This document shows positions 9,169 to 16,478 of a stretch of 43,437 nucleotides of DNA, in pieces. The translations under genes and the position numbers were made by a program. Position 1 is the first letter of the stretch, and each line of letters starts with the position of its first letter. Source of the stretch: Phycisphaeraceae bacterium (lineage in GTDB: Bacteria > Planctomycetota > Phycisphaerae > Phycisphaerales > Phycisphaeraceae); assembly GCA_019634195.1 (NCBI GenBank), contig JAHQVV010000103.1, positions 1 to 43,437 of the forward strand, given 5' to 3'. The notes under the pieces were generated by a model. That model worked only from the letters and a program-made list of their open reading frames with translations, was not told where the DNA came from and ran no database searches.

Positions 9169-9177
9169 CCCCACCCC

Positions 9178-10725
9178 ATGGCTAAGCAGAAAACAGCGAT
9201 CGTCCCGACCCGTGAAGATAACTACCCCGAGTGGTACCAGCAGGTGGTCCGCGCCGCCGACCTCGCCGAGAACTCGGACGTGCGTGGCTGCATGGTGATC
9301 AAGCCCTGGGGCTACGCCCTCTGGGAGAATATGCAGGCGGTGCTCGACGCCGAGTTCAAGAAGACCGGGCACAAGAACGCGTACTTCCCGCTGTTCATCC
9401 CCAAGAGTTTCTTAGAAAAAGAAGCCGAGCACGTCGAGGGCTTCGCCAAGGAGTGCGCCGTCGTCACCCACCACCGCCTGGAAGACGACGGCAAAGGCGG
9501 CCTCAAACCCGCCGGCGAACTGGAAGAACCGCTCGTTGTCCGCCCGACCAGCGAGACGATCATCGGCGCCGCGTTTGCGCGTTGGGTAGAGAGCTACCGC
9601 GACCTGCCTTTACTCATCAACCAATGGGCCAACGTCGTGCGCTGGGAGCTGCGCACACGCCTGTTCCTGCGCACCGCCGAGTTCCTCTGGCAGGAGGGTC
9701 ACACCGCGCACGCGACGGCCGATGAAGCGAAAGAAGAGACCGCGTTGATCCACGATGTCTACGCCGACTTTGCCGAAGACGTCATGGCCATGCCGGTCAT
9801 CAAAGGTGAAAAGACAGCAGGGGAAAGATTCCCGGGGGCTGTGCAGACGTTCACGATCGAGTCGATGATGCAGGACCGCAAGGCGCTACAGGCCGGCACG
9901 TCCCACTTCCTCGGCCAGAACTTCGCCAAAGCCCAGGACATCACCTACCTCGGCGACGCGGGCAAGCTCGAGCACTGCTGGACGACGAGCTGGGGTGTCT
10001 CGACGCGCCTCGTCGGCGGCTTGATTATGACGCACGCCGATGACGACGGCCTAGTGGTTCCGCCTCGTCTCGCGCCTGCGCACGTCGTCATCCTGCCCAT
10101 CACGTTCAAAGCCGACGACCCAGACGCGGTGCTGGCCTATTGCAAACAACTCGCCGAGGACCTGCGTGGCCAGACCTTCGCCGGCCGACCCATCGAGGCC
10201 GAACTCGACACCCGCGATATGCGCGGCGGCGACAAGACCTGGCAGTGGGTCAAGAAGGGCGTGCCCATCCGCTTGGAAGTCGGCCAGCGCGACATGGCCG
10301 AGGACAGCGTCTTCATGGCTCGGCGGGACCTGAGCCCGAAGGAGAAGCAGGGCGTCAAGCGCGAACTCTTCATCGCCAACGTCGCCGGCACGCTGCAGGC
10401 CATTCAGGACGGCCTCTTCGAAAAAGCCAAGGCCCACCGCGCCGAGCACACCCGCGTCGTGAATGCCAAAGACAAGTTCTATAAGTTCTTCACCGCCAAG
10501 AACGCCGAGCAACCCGAGATCCACGGCGGCTTCGCGCTGGCCCACTGGAACGGAGACGAGAAAATCGCCGACCAGGTCCAAAAAGATCTTGGCGTCACCG
10601 TCCGCTGCATCCCGCTCGATGGTGAACTCGAGCGGTGCGGCTTCGGCGACGCCGCCGGCGAGGGCAAGTGCATCTTCACCGGCGAGCCGAGCAAGACCCG
10701 CGTCGTCTGGGCGAAGTCGTACTAG
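9178..10725 (+). CDS. proS: Prolyl-tRNA synthetase, archaeal/eukaryal type
   Basis: The enzyme charges tRNA-Pro in the cytoplasm. The 515-residue product is the short ProRS form without the bacterial editing insertion. It has the class II core with motif 1 around GYALWENMQAVLDAEFKKTG, RPTSETIIGAAFARW, motif 2 RTRLFLRTAEFLWQEGHTAHA (about 162-182) and motif 3 around GVSTRLVGGLIMTHADDDG. The anticodon-binding domain follows (LAPAHVVILPI onward). The protein ends with the Tyr (VVWAKSY) typical of this type. Part of its 3' end is duplicated in degenerate form at 12024-12111. The ATG has no Shine-Dalgarno sequence. Confidence 0.95.
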   Translation: MAKQKTAIVPTREDNYPEWYQQVVRAADLAENSDVRGCMVIKPWGYALWENMQAVLDAEFKKTGHKNAYFPLFIPKSFLEKEAEHVEGFAKECAVVTHHRLEDDGKGGLKPAGELEEPLVVRPTSETIIGAAFARWVESYRDLPLLINQWANVVRWELRTRLFLRTAEFLWQEGHTAHATADEAKEETALIHDVYADFAEDVMAMPVIKGEKTAGERFPGAVQTFTIESMMQDRKALQAGTSHFLGQNFAKAQDITYLGDAGKLEHCWTTSWGVSTRLVGGLIMTHADDDGLVVPPRLAPAHVVILPITFKADDPDAVLAYCKQLAEDLRGQTFAGRPIEAELDTRDMRGGDKTWQWVKKGVPIRLEVGQRDMAEDSVFMARRDLSPKEKQGVKRELFIANVAGTLQAIQDGLFEKAKAHRAEHTRVVNAKDKFYKFFTAKNAEQPEIHGGFALAHWNGDEKIADQVQKDLGVTVRCIPLDGELERCGFGDAAGEGKCIFTGEPSKTRVVWAKSY

Positions 10726-10785
10726 TCGGCCATTCCAACCAGATCCCTCGGGCAATAAACGTGCTATACCCGCGTTGGATTTCAC

Positions 10786-11925
10786 ATGGGAATACGGTGC
10801 AATGTCCTGAGTTTGTATGGGTGGCATGTGTATACGGGCTTGCTCGCAGTGCTTTTTTTGTTGGCAGTTCCTGCATCCGCTCAGCCACCGGAAAGTAGCG
10901 CCGGCGCTTCATCAGAAGGGGGCGTTGAATCTACGCGCGGGGGCGCCGTCGTCGGCATACCGATCGAGACGGGCTGGGTTGTGCTGGATGGCAAATTGAT
11001 CGATCCGCCCTACACCCTTGGCATGCAAGGAAGAGAGATTTCTCTCAACGGCCAACGCGTGATGACACTGGCCCAGAATAGGGAAGGTGCAAGAGAGCGG
11101 CTAGGGCGTGGCGAGGGCCGAGCGGAAGGTGGTCGGGGTGGGCAGGAGCGTCGGCGGGGTCGCGGAGCCGCCTTCGGCGTGGCGCGGATCGAGCGGCAAT
11201 TGATCGGCGGGCAATTAGTGGTGATGGTCACAGATGTCGGTGCCGCAACGATTGGCCGATTTACTCTCCCGAGTTTTGTTGAAACGATGGCTACGGACGA
11301 GCCGCTCACAGAGAAAGTTCAAGTACTCAACGGCTTGGTTTCACGGCCTGCCCCTTCGGCGGTCTGGGTGGCAACCATCGAGCAATACCGGCCTGACCCG
11401 CGTCTGAAGCAGGCCGCTGATCAGATACAAGAAGAGAGCGACCAGCTTGCCCGAGAGCGGGAAGCAACGTTGTCTGGCGTGGGATGGTTTGACTGGGCCA
11501 TGCCGATGGCGGCGATCGGTGGCGTCCTCGCGGGGCTCGGTGTCTTGTTGAATGTCCATCGGAAAGGGCTCAAAGAACCGGGGGACTACCGGGTCTGGCG
11601 TCATGTCGACACAAGTGGTCGGCGCAGCCGTGTGGTGTTTGTATTGATCAGCTTGCTCGTCTTGCTCAATGGCTTAGATTTAGCGTTCACGCTTATTGCG
11701 CAGCAAACGGGGCAGTTCGCTGAACTCAGCCCGATCGGGGATCGTTTGATTACCAAGCCGGTGCTCTTGGGGCTTTATAAGGTTGCCGCCGTTGGCCTGG
11801 GTGTAGGGCTGCTTTTCTACCTTCGCCAGCGACGTGTCGCGGAAGTCGTGGCCTGGTGGATGTGTGCACTCTATGTCTTAGTGCTAGTAAGATGGGCCGC
11901 AGTCAATACGCTGATCATGGCGTAA
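10786..11925 (+). CDS. Secreted/membrane protein with C-terminal DUF5658-like membrane domain
   Basis: The 379-residue product has a signal peptide (hydrophobic 14-28, cleavage near ASAQ). An extracytoplasmic part contains an Arg/Gly-rich low-complexity stretch at about 98-128 (repeated RG and GRGEGR), and at least four membrane helices lie in the last 150 residues. The helix block VLISLLVLLNGLDLAFTLIA ... LLGLYKVAAVGLGVGLL resembles DUF5658, in which an N-x-x-D-x-x-x-T motif opens a small membrane domain. No enzymatic residues are obvious. It lies between proS and a degenerate copy of the proS end, which suggests it was placed here by a local duplication or insertion. Function unknown. Confidence 0.75.
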   Translation: MGIRCNVLSLYGWHVYTGLLAVLFLLAVPASAQPPESSAGASSEGGVESTRGGAVVGIPIETGWVVLDGKLIDPPYTLGMQGREISLNGQRVMTLAQNREGARERLGRGEGRAEGGRGGQERRRGRGAAFGVARIERQLIGGQLVVMVTDVGAATIGRFTLPSFVETMATDEPLTEKVQVLNGLVSRPAPSAVWVATIEQYRPDPRLKQAADQIQEESDQLAREREATLSGVGWFDWAMPMAAIGGVLAGLGVLLNVHRKGLKEPGDYRVWRHVDTSGRRSRVVFVLISLLVLLNGLDLAFTLIAQQTGQFAELSPIGDRLITKPVLLGLYKVAAVGLGVGLLFYLRQRRVAEVVAWWMCALYVLVLVRWAAVNTLIMA

Positions 11926-12364
11926 TCGCCCATCTGAAGCTTGTTGATGAACGACTCATATGAGCACCCGGTTGTTTGGTTGAATCGTCGGCGGGTCCTT
12001 CAGACTCTTGCACTAGATGCAAACGCGCAGAGCACACCCGCGCCGTGAACGCCAAGAAATAGTTCTTCACCGGCGAGCCGAGCAAGCCCCGCGTCGTCTG
12101 GGCGAAGTCGTGCCGGCCGCGGGAGCAGGCCGAAGCGCTGTATCGGCCGCATTCAACTGATAATCCTCACGCTTCGCTTGCGATTGAACGATTTCTTATC
12201 GCACTCGTGAAAGATAGTTGCAAACCTAACCGGCTGGCCACTATTGGCTAGCGCGATGCTTGCGCGCAGACGTTTTGATGTACGACGCCACGCACGGGTT
12301 GGACGGGTCGATCAGGCCTGGCCCGTGCCTGAGTTGCGACTCTGATTTTAGATGGAGCTAAGAC
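11926..12364. other. Intergenic region of 439 bases
   Basis: Besides the proS remnant (12024-12111) this stretch holds no reading frame with gene-like composition. A GGAG at 12354-12357 serves the ATG at 12365. The rest shows no clear promoter or terminator. Confidence 0.6.
12024..12111 (+). pseudogene. Degenerate fragment of the proS 3' end
   Basis: The first part matches proS at about 10439-10475 (encoding AEHTRVVNAK) and the second matches 10673-10719 (encoding FTGEPSKTRVVWAKS). About 185 bases between them are absent. Both joined regions in proS contain CTTCACCG (near 10489 and 10673), so the gap looks like a deletion between short direct repeats. The fragment carries a stop (TAG) at the join and scattered substitutions, so it is not functional. 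Confidence 0.75.
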
Positions 12365-14305
12365 ATGCGTTTGCTTAAGAACCCCGGCTTTTCCACCCTC
12401 GCCCTGATCGGTGCTTTATCAGCACCCACGGTTTATGCTCAGGACTACTCGATCACGATACTGCACAACAACGACGGCGAGTCGCAGCTGTTCGCGGACG
12501 GCGATGGCGTCGGTGGGGTCGCCAAGTTCAAGACCCTCTTCGATACCACCAAGAGCTTCTACCAAGGCCAAGGGCATGGCGTCGTCTCGGTTTACGCGGG
12601 CGATACCTTCTTGGCCGGCGCCGCGTTCCAGGCCTCGCTCGACTCGGGCGCACCGGGTAGCCGGACCTTCTATGACGCGCTGGCGATCAGCCAGATCGGC
12701 TACGACGCATCGATCATCGGTAACCACGAGTTCGATTTCGGCCCGCAGGTCCTGGCTGAGTTCATCGGCGACGCCCAGACGACCAACACCACGACCTATC
12801 TCTCGTCCAACCTCGACTTCTCCAGCGAGTCCGTTTTCAATCCGCTGGTCAGCTCGGGAACACTTGCCAAGTCGAAGACTGTGTCGGTGAGTACCGCCGC
12901 TGGCACGAAGACCGTCGGCATCATCGGCGCGACCACCGAGAACCTGTCGTTCATCTCATCGCCCGGCGCCGTCACCACGAGTAATGTGGTCAACGCGATC
13001 AACACCGAGGCCGCCGCGCTCAAGTCCGCCGGTGCAGACGTCATCATCGTCGGCAGCCACCTGCAGGGCCTCGCGACCGACCAAGGCATCGTGCCCTCGC
13101 TCAGCAGCGATATCGATCTCATTATCGCGGGCGGCGGCGACGAGCTGCTCGCCAGCCCCGGCGCGGCGAGTCCCTCGTCGGTTTACACCGGCGCACCGGC
13201 CAGCATCGCCGACACCGGCCTCGCGCCCGGCGACAGCGCGTTCTCCGCTTACCCCGACACGGCCAGCGGTATCCCGATCGTCACCACCGCCGACCAGTAC
13301 GCCTACCTCGGCCGAGTAACGCTGAACTTCAACAGCGACGGCACCTTCGCCGGCGTTGACGACACGTCCAACCCCCAACTCAACGACGGCGCCTTCGCCG
13401 AAGACGCGGCGGTCGCCGCGGCCGTCGCTCCCGTTCAGGCCTTCGTCGACGGCCTGGCGGCGAACGTGATCGGCACCACCTCGGTCCAACTCCTCCACGG
13501 CGGGTCCAATACCATCCGATCCCAGGAAACCAACCTCGGCAACTTCGTCGCCGACGCGTATGTCGAAGCCGCCGAGCAAAACGCCGCCGGCTTCGGCGTC
13601 ACCCTCACCCCCAACCGCGTCATCGGCATCGCCAACGGGGGCGGCATCCGCGACGACATTAACGCCGGCGACGTCTCCCAGCTCAGCGTCTTTGACGTTG
13701 CCCGCTTCGGCAACTTCGTCTCCGTCGTCGAAGACGTCACCGTAGAGGACCTGGTCCTCACGCTCGAGAACTCGGTCTCGCGCATCGTTGACAACGACCC
13801 CGGCTCTGGCGTCGACCCCGCCCGCCAAGGCGATGGGACCGGCCGCTTCGCGCAGGTCTCCGGTTTCAGCTTCGTCTACGACATCTCCAACGACCCGCTG
13901 CTCGTCGACGGCGACGGCAATGTCGTCCAAGGAGGCAGCCGCATCATCGAGGTCGTCCTCGACGATAACACCATCATCTGGCAAGACGGCCAGCTCGCCA
14001 TCGGCGCCGAGTCGATCCTGCTTGACCTCATCCTGCCCGACTTCAGCGCGAAGGGCGGCGACCAGTTCCTCGACCCCGACTACCTCAATAATGCCTACGG
14101 CTTCACAACCGTCGGCATCACGGATCAGGTCGCACTCCAAAACTATATCGAGAGCTTCAACGGCCAGGACCTCGCCACCGTGCTAGGCGGCGAGTACGCC
14201 AACCCGAACGGCAACGGCCGAATCACCGCGATCCCCGAGCCCGGCTCGCTCGCGTTGCTCGGCCTCGGCGGCCTGCTCGTCGCCCGACGCCGACGCGACG
14301 CGTAA
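12365..14305 (+). CDS. PEP-CTERM 5'-nucleotidase-like metallophosphoesterase
   Basis: The 646-residue product has a signal peptide (cleavage near VYAQ, residue 25), an N-terminal metallophosphatase domain, a C-terminal 5'-nucleotidase domain (NLGNFVADAYVEAAEQ, ANGGGIRDDINAGD, FGNFVSVVEDVTVEDL, SGFSFVYDIS) and a PEP-CTERM anchor (IPEPGSLALLGLGGL then RRRR). UshA-type enzymes release phosphate from nucleotides outside the cytoplasm. Metal-site blocks seen are LHNNDGE (Asp37), YAGDTF (Asp80), GNHEFD (Asn120-His121) and GSHLQG. The usual D-x-H is D-G-E, and the usual GGHSH is GGGDE. Two metal-ligand histidines are therefore replaced by acids or missing, so activity needs proof. GGAG at 12354 supports the start. 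Confidence 0.85.
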   Translation: MRLLKNPGFSTLALIGALSAPTVYAQDYSITILHNNDGESQLFADGDGVGGVAKFKTLFDTTKSFYQGQGHGVVSVYAGDTFLAGAAFQASLDSGAPGSRTFYDALAISQIGYDASIIGNHEFDFGPQVLAEFIGDAQTTNTTTYLSSNLDFSSESVFNPLVSSGTLAKSKTVSVSTAAGTKTVGIIGATTENLSFISSPGAVTTSNVVNAINTEAAALKSAGADVIIVGSHLQGLATDQGIVPSLSSDIDLIIAGGGDELLASPGAASPSSVYTGAPASIADTGLAPGDSAFSAYPDTASGIPIVTTADQYAYLGRVTLNFNSDGTFAGVDDTSNPQLNDGAFAEDAAVAAAVAPVQAFVDGLAANVIGTTSVQLLHGGSNTIRSQETNLGNFVADAYVEAAEQNAAGFGVTLTPNRVIGIANGGGIRDDINAGDVSQLSVFDVARFGNFVSVVEDVTVEDLVLTLENSVSRIVDNDPGSGVDPARQGDGTGRFAQVSGFSFVYDISNDPLLVDGDGNVVQGGSRIIEVVLDDNTIIWQDGQLAIGAESILLDLILPDFSAKGGDQFLDPDYLNNAYGFTTVGITDQVALQNYIESFNGQDLATVLGGEYANPNGNGRITAIPEPGSLALLGLGGLLVARRRRDA

Positions 14306-14336
14306 CACCGCCTCGGCCACCGCTCGCTTCCGGCAG

Positions 14337-14363
14337 GCCGCTGCGAATTCGCAGCGGCTTTTT
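14337..14363 (+). terminator. Rho-independent terminator after the 5'-nucleotidase gene
   Basis: A perfect hairpin GCCGCTGCGA / TCGCAGCGGC (14337-14358) is followed by TTTTT (14359-14363), 32 bases after the stop. Confidence 0.9.
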
Positions 14364-14475
14364 CCTGCGCCGAGACATGACCCCAAGCGATTGCGGGCTA
14401 AGATGCATAAGGACATTCAGTTCCCCCGTTCATCTGAGGCGAGATAAGCCGACCGAAACGAAAGGACCGCATGCG

Positions 14476-15159
14476 ATGAGCCAGCCGACCGAACGAGCGA
14501 TCGAACACTGGAGCAGGCGACGCGTGCTGACCGCGGGGGCGATGGGCGTGGCCGCGTTCTCGACGAGCGGGGCGTTTGCCGAGGCGTTGACGATCACGCC
14601 GAGGATGGCCGAGGGGCCGTTCTACCCCGACAAGCTGCCGTTGGATACCGACAACGACCTGATCCGCATCACCGACAACGCGGCCCCCGCGCTCGGGCAG
14701 ATCACCCACCTCGGCGGCCGCATCCTCGACAGCAAAGGCGAGCCCGTCCGCAACGCGCTGATCGAGATCTGGCAGTGCGACAACAACGGTGTCTACATGC
14801 ACTCCCGCGACCGCAACATCGACAAGCACGACACCAATTTCCAAAGCTATGGCCGGTTCCTTACCTCGCGCTCCGGCGAGTACTACTTCCGCACCATCAA
14901 GCCCGTGCCCTACACCGGCCGAACCCCGCACATCCACGTCAAGGTCAGCATCAAGGACAAGCCCGTACTGACGACGCAACTCCTGAACGCGGCCGAAAAA
15001 GAACGCAACGCGAAAGATGGTTTGTTCAAACGCATCAAGGACGAGAAGAAACGCGCCGCGCTGATGACCGAATTCAAGCCGATCAAGGATTCAAAGATCG
15101 ACGAACTAAGCGCGAAGTGGGACGCCGTACTCGGCTGGACGCCGGAGGACGATGGATAG
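14476..15159 (+). CDS. Tat-exported intradiol ring-cleavage dioxygenase
   Basis: The 227-residue product (from ATG 14476, with AAAGGA 10-15 bases upstream) starts with a Tat-like signal: SRRRVLTAGAMGVAAFS, cleavage near AFAEA. The mature part is a protocatechuate 3,4-dioxygenase-like beta-sandwich: TEGPFYP-like AEGPFYPDKL, GGRILDSKGEPVRNALIEIWQCDNNGVYMH, and YYFRTIKPVPYTGRTPHIHVKV. The two Tyr (in GVYMH and PVPYTGR) and the two His of PHIH fit the non-haem Fe(III) ligands that cleave catechols between the hydroxyls. Export suggests action on an external aromatic or on a protein-linked catechol. No other aromatic-degradation gene is nearby. An ATG at 14377 upstream in the same frame would put 33 odd residues before the signal. 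Confidence 0.88.
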   Translation: MSQPTERAIEHWSRRRVLTAGAMGVAAFSTSGAFAEALTITPRMAEGPFYPDKLPLDTDNDLIRITDNAAPALGQITHLGGRILDSKGEPVRNALIEIWQCDNNGVYMHSRDRNIDKHDTNFQSYGRFLTSRSGEYYFRTIKPVPYTGRTPHIHVKVSIKDKPVLTTQLLNAAEKERNAKDGLFKRIKDEKKRAALMTEFKPIKDSKIDELSAKWDAVLGWTPEDDG

Positions 15160-15173
15160 GCGTCGTATCAGCA

Positions 15174-15255
15174 CGGTGTAGCGGGAGACGCGGAGCGTCC
15201 CGTGCAAATCACTTGAAAGACTCGAAAGGGACGCTCCGCGTCTGCCGCTACACCG
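15174..15255. repeat. REP-like imperfect inverted repeat, 28-base arms
   Basis: The left arm (15174-15201, begins CGGTGTAGCGG) and right arm (15228-15255, ends CCGCTACACCG) are reverse complements with one mismatch, separated by 26 bases. The arms hold the block AGACGCGGAGCGTCCC. There is no T-run, so it is not a simple terminator. It resembles dispersed palindromic intergenic repeats. Confidence 0.8.
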
Positions 15256-15270
15256 AAAATACACCATCAA

Positions 15271-15297
15271 AAAACCCTGCCCAAGCGGACAGGGTTT
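15271..15297 (-). terminator. Bidirectional terminator between the dioxygenase gene and rpsT
   Basis: The hairpin AACCCTG...CAGGGTT is flanked by A-run and T-run on both sides, so it can end rpsT transcription (minus strand) and also transcripts coming from the dioxygenase gene. It begins about 24 bases after the rpsT stop. Confidence 0.85.
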
Positions 15298-15320
15298 TCT
15301 TTTGGTTCTATGTGTTGCGA

Positions 15321-15596
15321 TCAGGCCGTGCCGGCGCGCTTCTTGTTCAGCAGCGTGCTCAGCCGGCTCTTGTAGCGGGCCGCGGTGTTCTTGTGCATCG
15401 CGGGGGAGGCGGCCGTCTGGTCGAGCATCTTGTAGATCTCTTTGAGCTTGGCCTCGGACTCTTCGACCGAGCCGTGCAGGATCAGCTCGCGGTAATCCTT
15501 GATCGCGGTGCGATAGGTGCTGTTGCGCCAGCGGTTGATCGCTCGGCGTTTGCCGTTCTGTCGGATACGCTTCTTGGCACTCAGTGAGTCGGCCAT
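15321..15596 (-). CDS. rpsT: Small ribosomal subunit protein S20
   Basis: S20 is a small basic helical protein of the 30S subunit that binds 16S rRNA early in assembly. The 91-residue product shows the family pattern: MADSLSAKKRIRQNGKRRAINRW at the start, TYRTAIKDYREL, then AASPAMHKNTAARYKSRLSTLLNK at the end. Length is normal (about 85-90). The gene is single, with its own promoter-like sequence upstream (15663-15691), a GC hairpin in the leader (about 15642-15655, CCCCC/GGGG), and a terminator just downstream. The leader hairpin may relate to autoregulation, as seen for rpsT in other bacteria, but that is inference. Confidence 0.95.
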   Translation of the reverse strand: MADSLSAKKRIRQNGKRRAINRWRNSTYRTAIKDYRELILHGSVEESEAKLKEIYKMLDQTAASPAMHKNTAARYKSRLSTLLNKKRAGTA

Positions 15597-15662
15597 GGGG
15601 TCTGCCTCTAGGCTTGGGTCTTGGTCTTAAAAAATAGGAGCCCCCGTTGGGGCGAGCCGCGT

Positions 15663-15691
15663 ATTATGCGCGAACGAGGGCCTTTGTTCAA
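15663..15691 (-). promoter_or_regulatory. Candidate promoter of rpsT
   Basis: The minus strand shows TTGAAC (15686-15691), a 17-base spacer and CATAAT (15663-15668), about 67 bases before the rpsT start. Confidence 0.5.
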
Positions 15692-16042
15692 CCCGAGCGA
15701 ACGTGATTTTTTGAAGCAGGCTGCGTTCGCAGGCTTTCAAACACGTCGTCAGCGGCATTCTAGCCCGGTTTAAAGCGCGTACAACTGGCTTATTGGGCGC
15801 CCGCTCCCCCAGCGATTTTTGGCCTCGCCCAAGTCCTTTCAGATATGCGTTTTGTCTTGGGAGCTGCTGCTGATTGTTTAGTCCTTAATCGAGTAATATC
15901 CGTTATTTACGTTTGAAATTGATCGTTCGAATGCGCTGGCGGCACCCCATTGCCCCAACCCAACGCCGGCCAGCCCGCTGGAGGAGGCCTGCTAGCGGTT
16001 TGCGGCTTCATCCCTGTACAGCCCGATCGACCCCCGCCTAGC
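15692..16042. other. Intergenic stretch between the rpsT and nusA promoters
   Basis: About 350 bases without gene-like coding. I see no clear repeat, RNA gene or terminator here. Confidence 0.5.
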
Positions 16043-16070
16043 TTGACAAAATCCCGCATTTGCCTACAGT
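16043..16070 (+). promoter_or_regulatory. Sigma-70-like promoter far upstream of nusA
   Basis: TTGACA (16043-16048), a 16-base spacer and TACAGT (16065-16070). The expected start near 16077 gives a leader of about 400 bases before nusA. Confidence 0.7.
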
Positions 16071-16076
16071 TACCGA

Positions 16077-16384
16077 TTCCCCAGCGGGCATAGGGCCTGT
16101 TGGGTGGCTGAGGCAACCGGTATGCGTAAGCAACGATTCCAAGCAGGCCATCGGTGTTTGACCCGGTGATGATGGTGAACCTTCACCATCTCGCGTCGTC
16201 GCGGCAGCGTCGGCATCATGGCCAGCGGCCTTCGGTCCACCTCCAGGAGGTGTGCCCGATGGCGTGATCGCTGCGGACCCATCCCGCAAGCTCGATCGTG
16301 CTTCTTCATAACAGAGGCGCGAAACGACGGCGACCCCGTCACGAGCCCACGCCGACGCCACGAGCCGACCCGCTCGTGGTTTTT
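16077..16384 (+). ncRNA. Candidate nusA leader RNA or independent small RNA
   Basis: Between the promoter at 16043-16070 and the terminator-like hairpin at 16358-16384 lie about 300 bases with several stems, including a near-perfect GATGGTGA/TCACCATC hairpin at 16171-16190. I do not recognise tmRNA, RNase P RNA, SRP RNA or a tRNA in it. A 32-codon reading frame (ATG at 16168, MMVNLHHLASSRQRRHHGQR...) lies inside and could be a leader peptide, but coding is unproven. The layout fits either a discrete RNA or an attenuated nusA leader. Confidence 0.35.
16358..16384 (+). terminator. Terminator or attenuator in the nusA leader
   Basis: CCACGAGC (16358-16365) and GCTCGTGG (16372-16379) form a perfect 8-base stem with a 6-base loop, followed by TTTTT (16380-16384). 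It lies 94 bases before the nusA ATG. Confidence 0.75.
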
Positions 16385-16478
16385 GTTTGCCCCGGAATGA
16401 CCGGGCCATTGGACATCGACAACAAGACGCCGGTTTGACCGGCACGACAACCCGGCAACTAAATACAGGACGACTGAT

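Noticed and set aside
16077-16384. tmRNA, RNase P RNA or SRP RNA in the nusA leader
   Set aside because: I looked for their conserved cores on both strands and did not see them.
16218-16400. 60-codon plus frame in the nusA leader
   Set aside because: Runs through the terminator hairpin and has no ribosome site; more likely non-coding.
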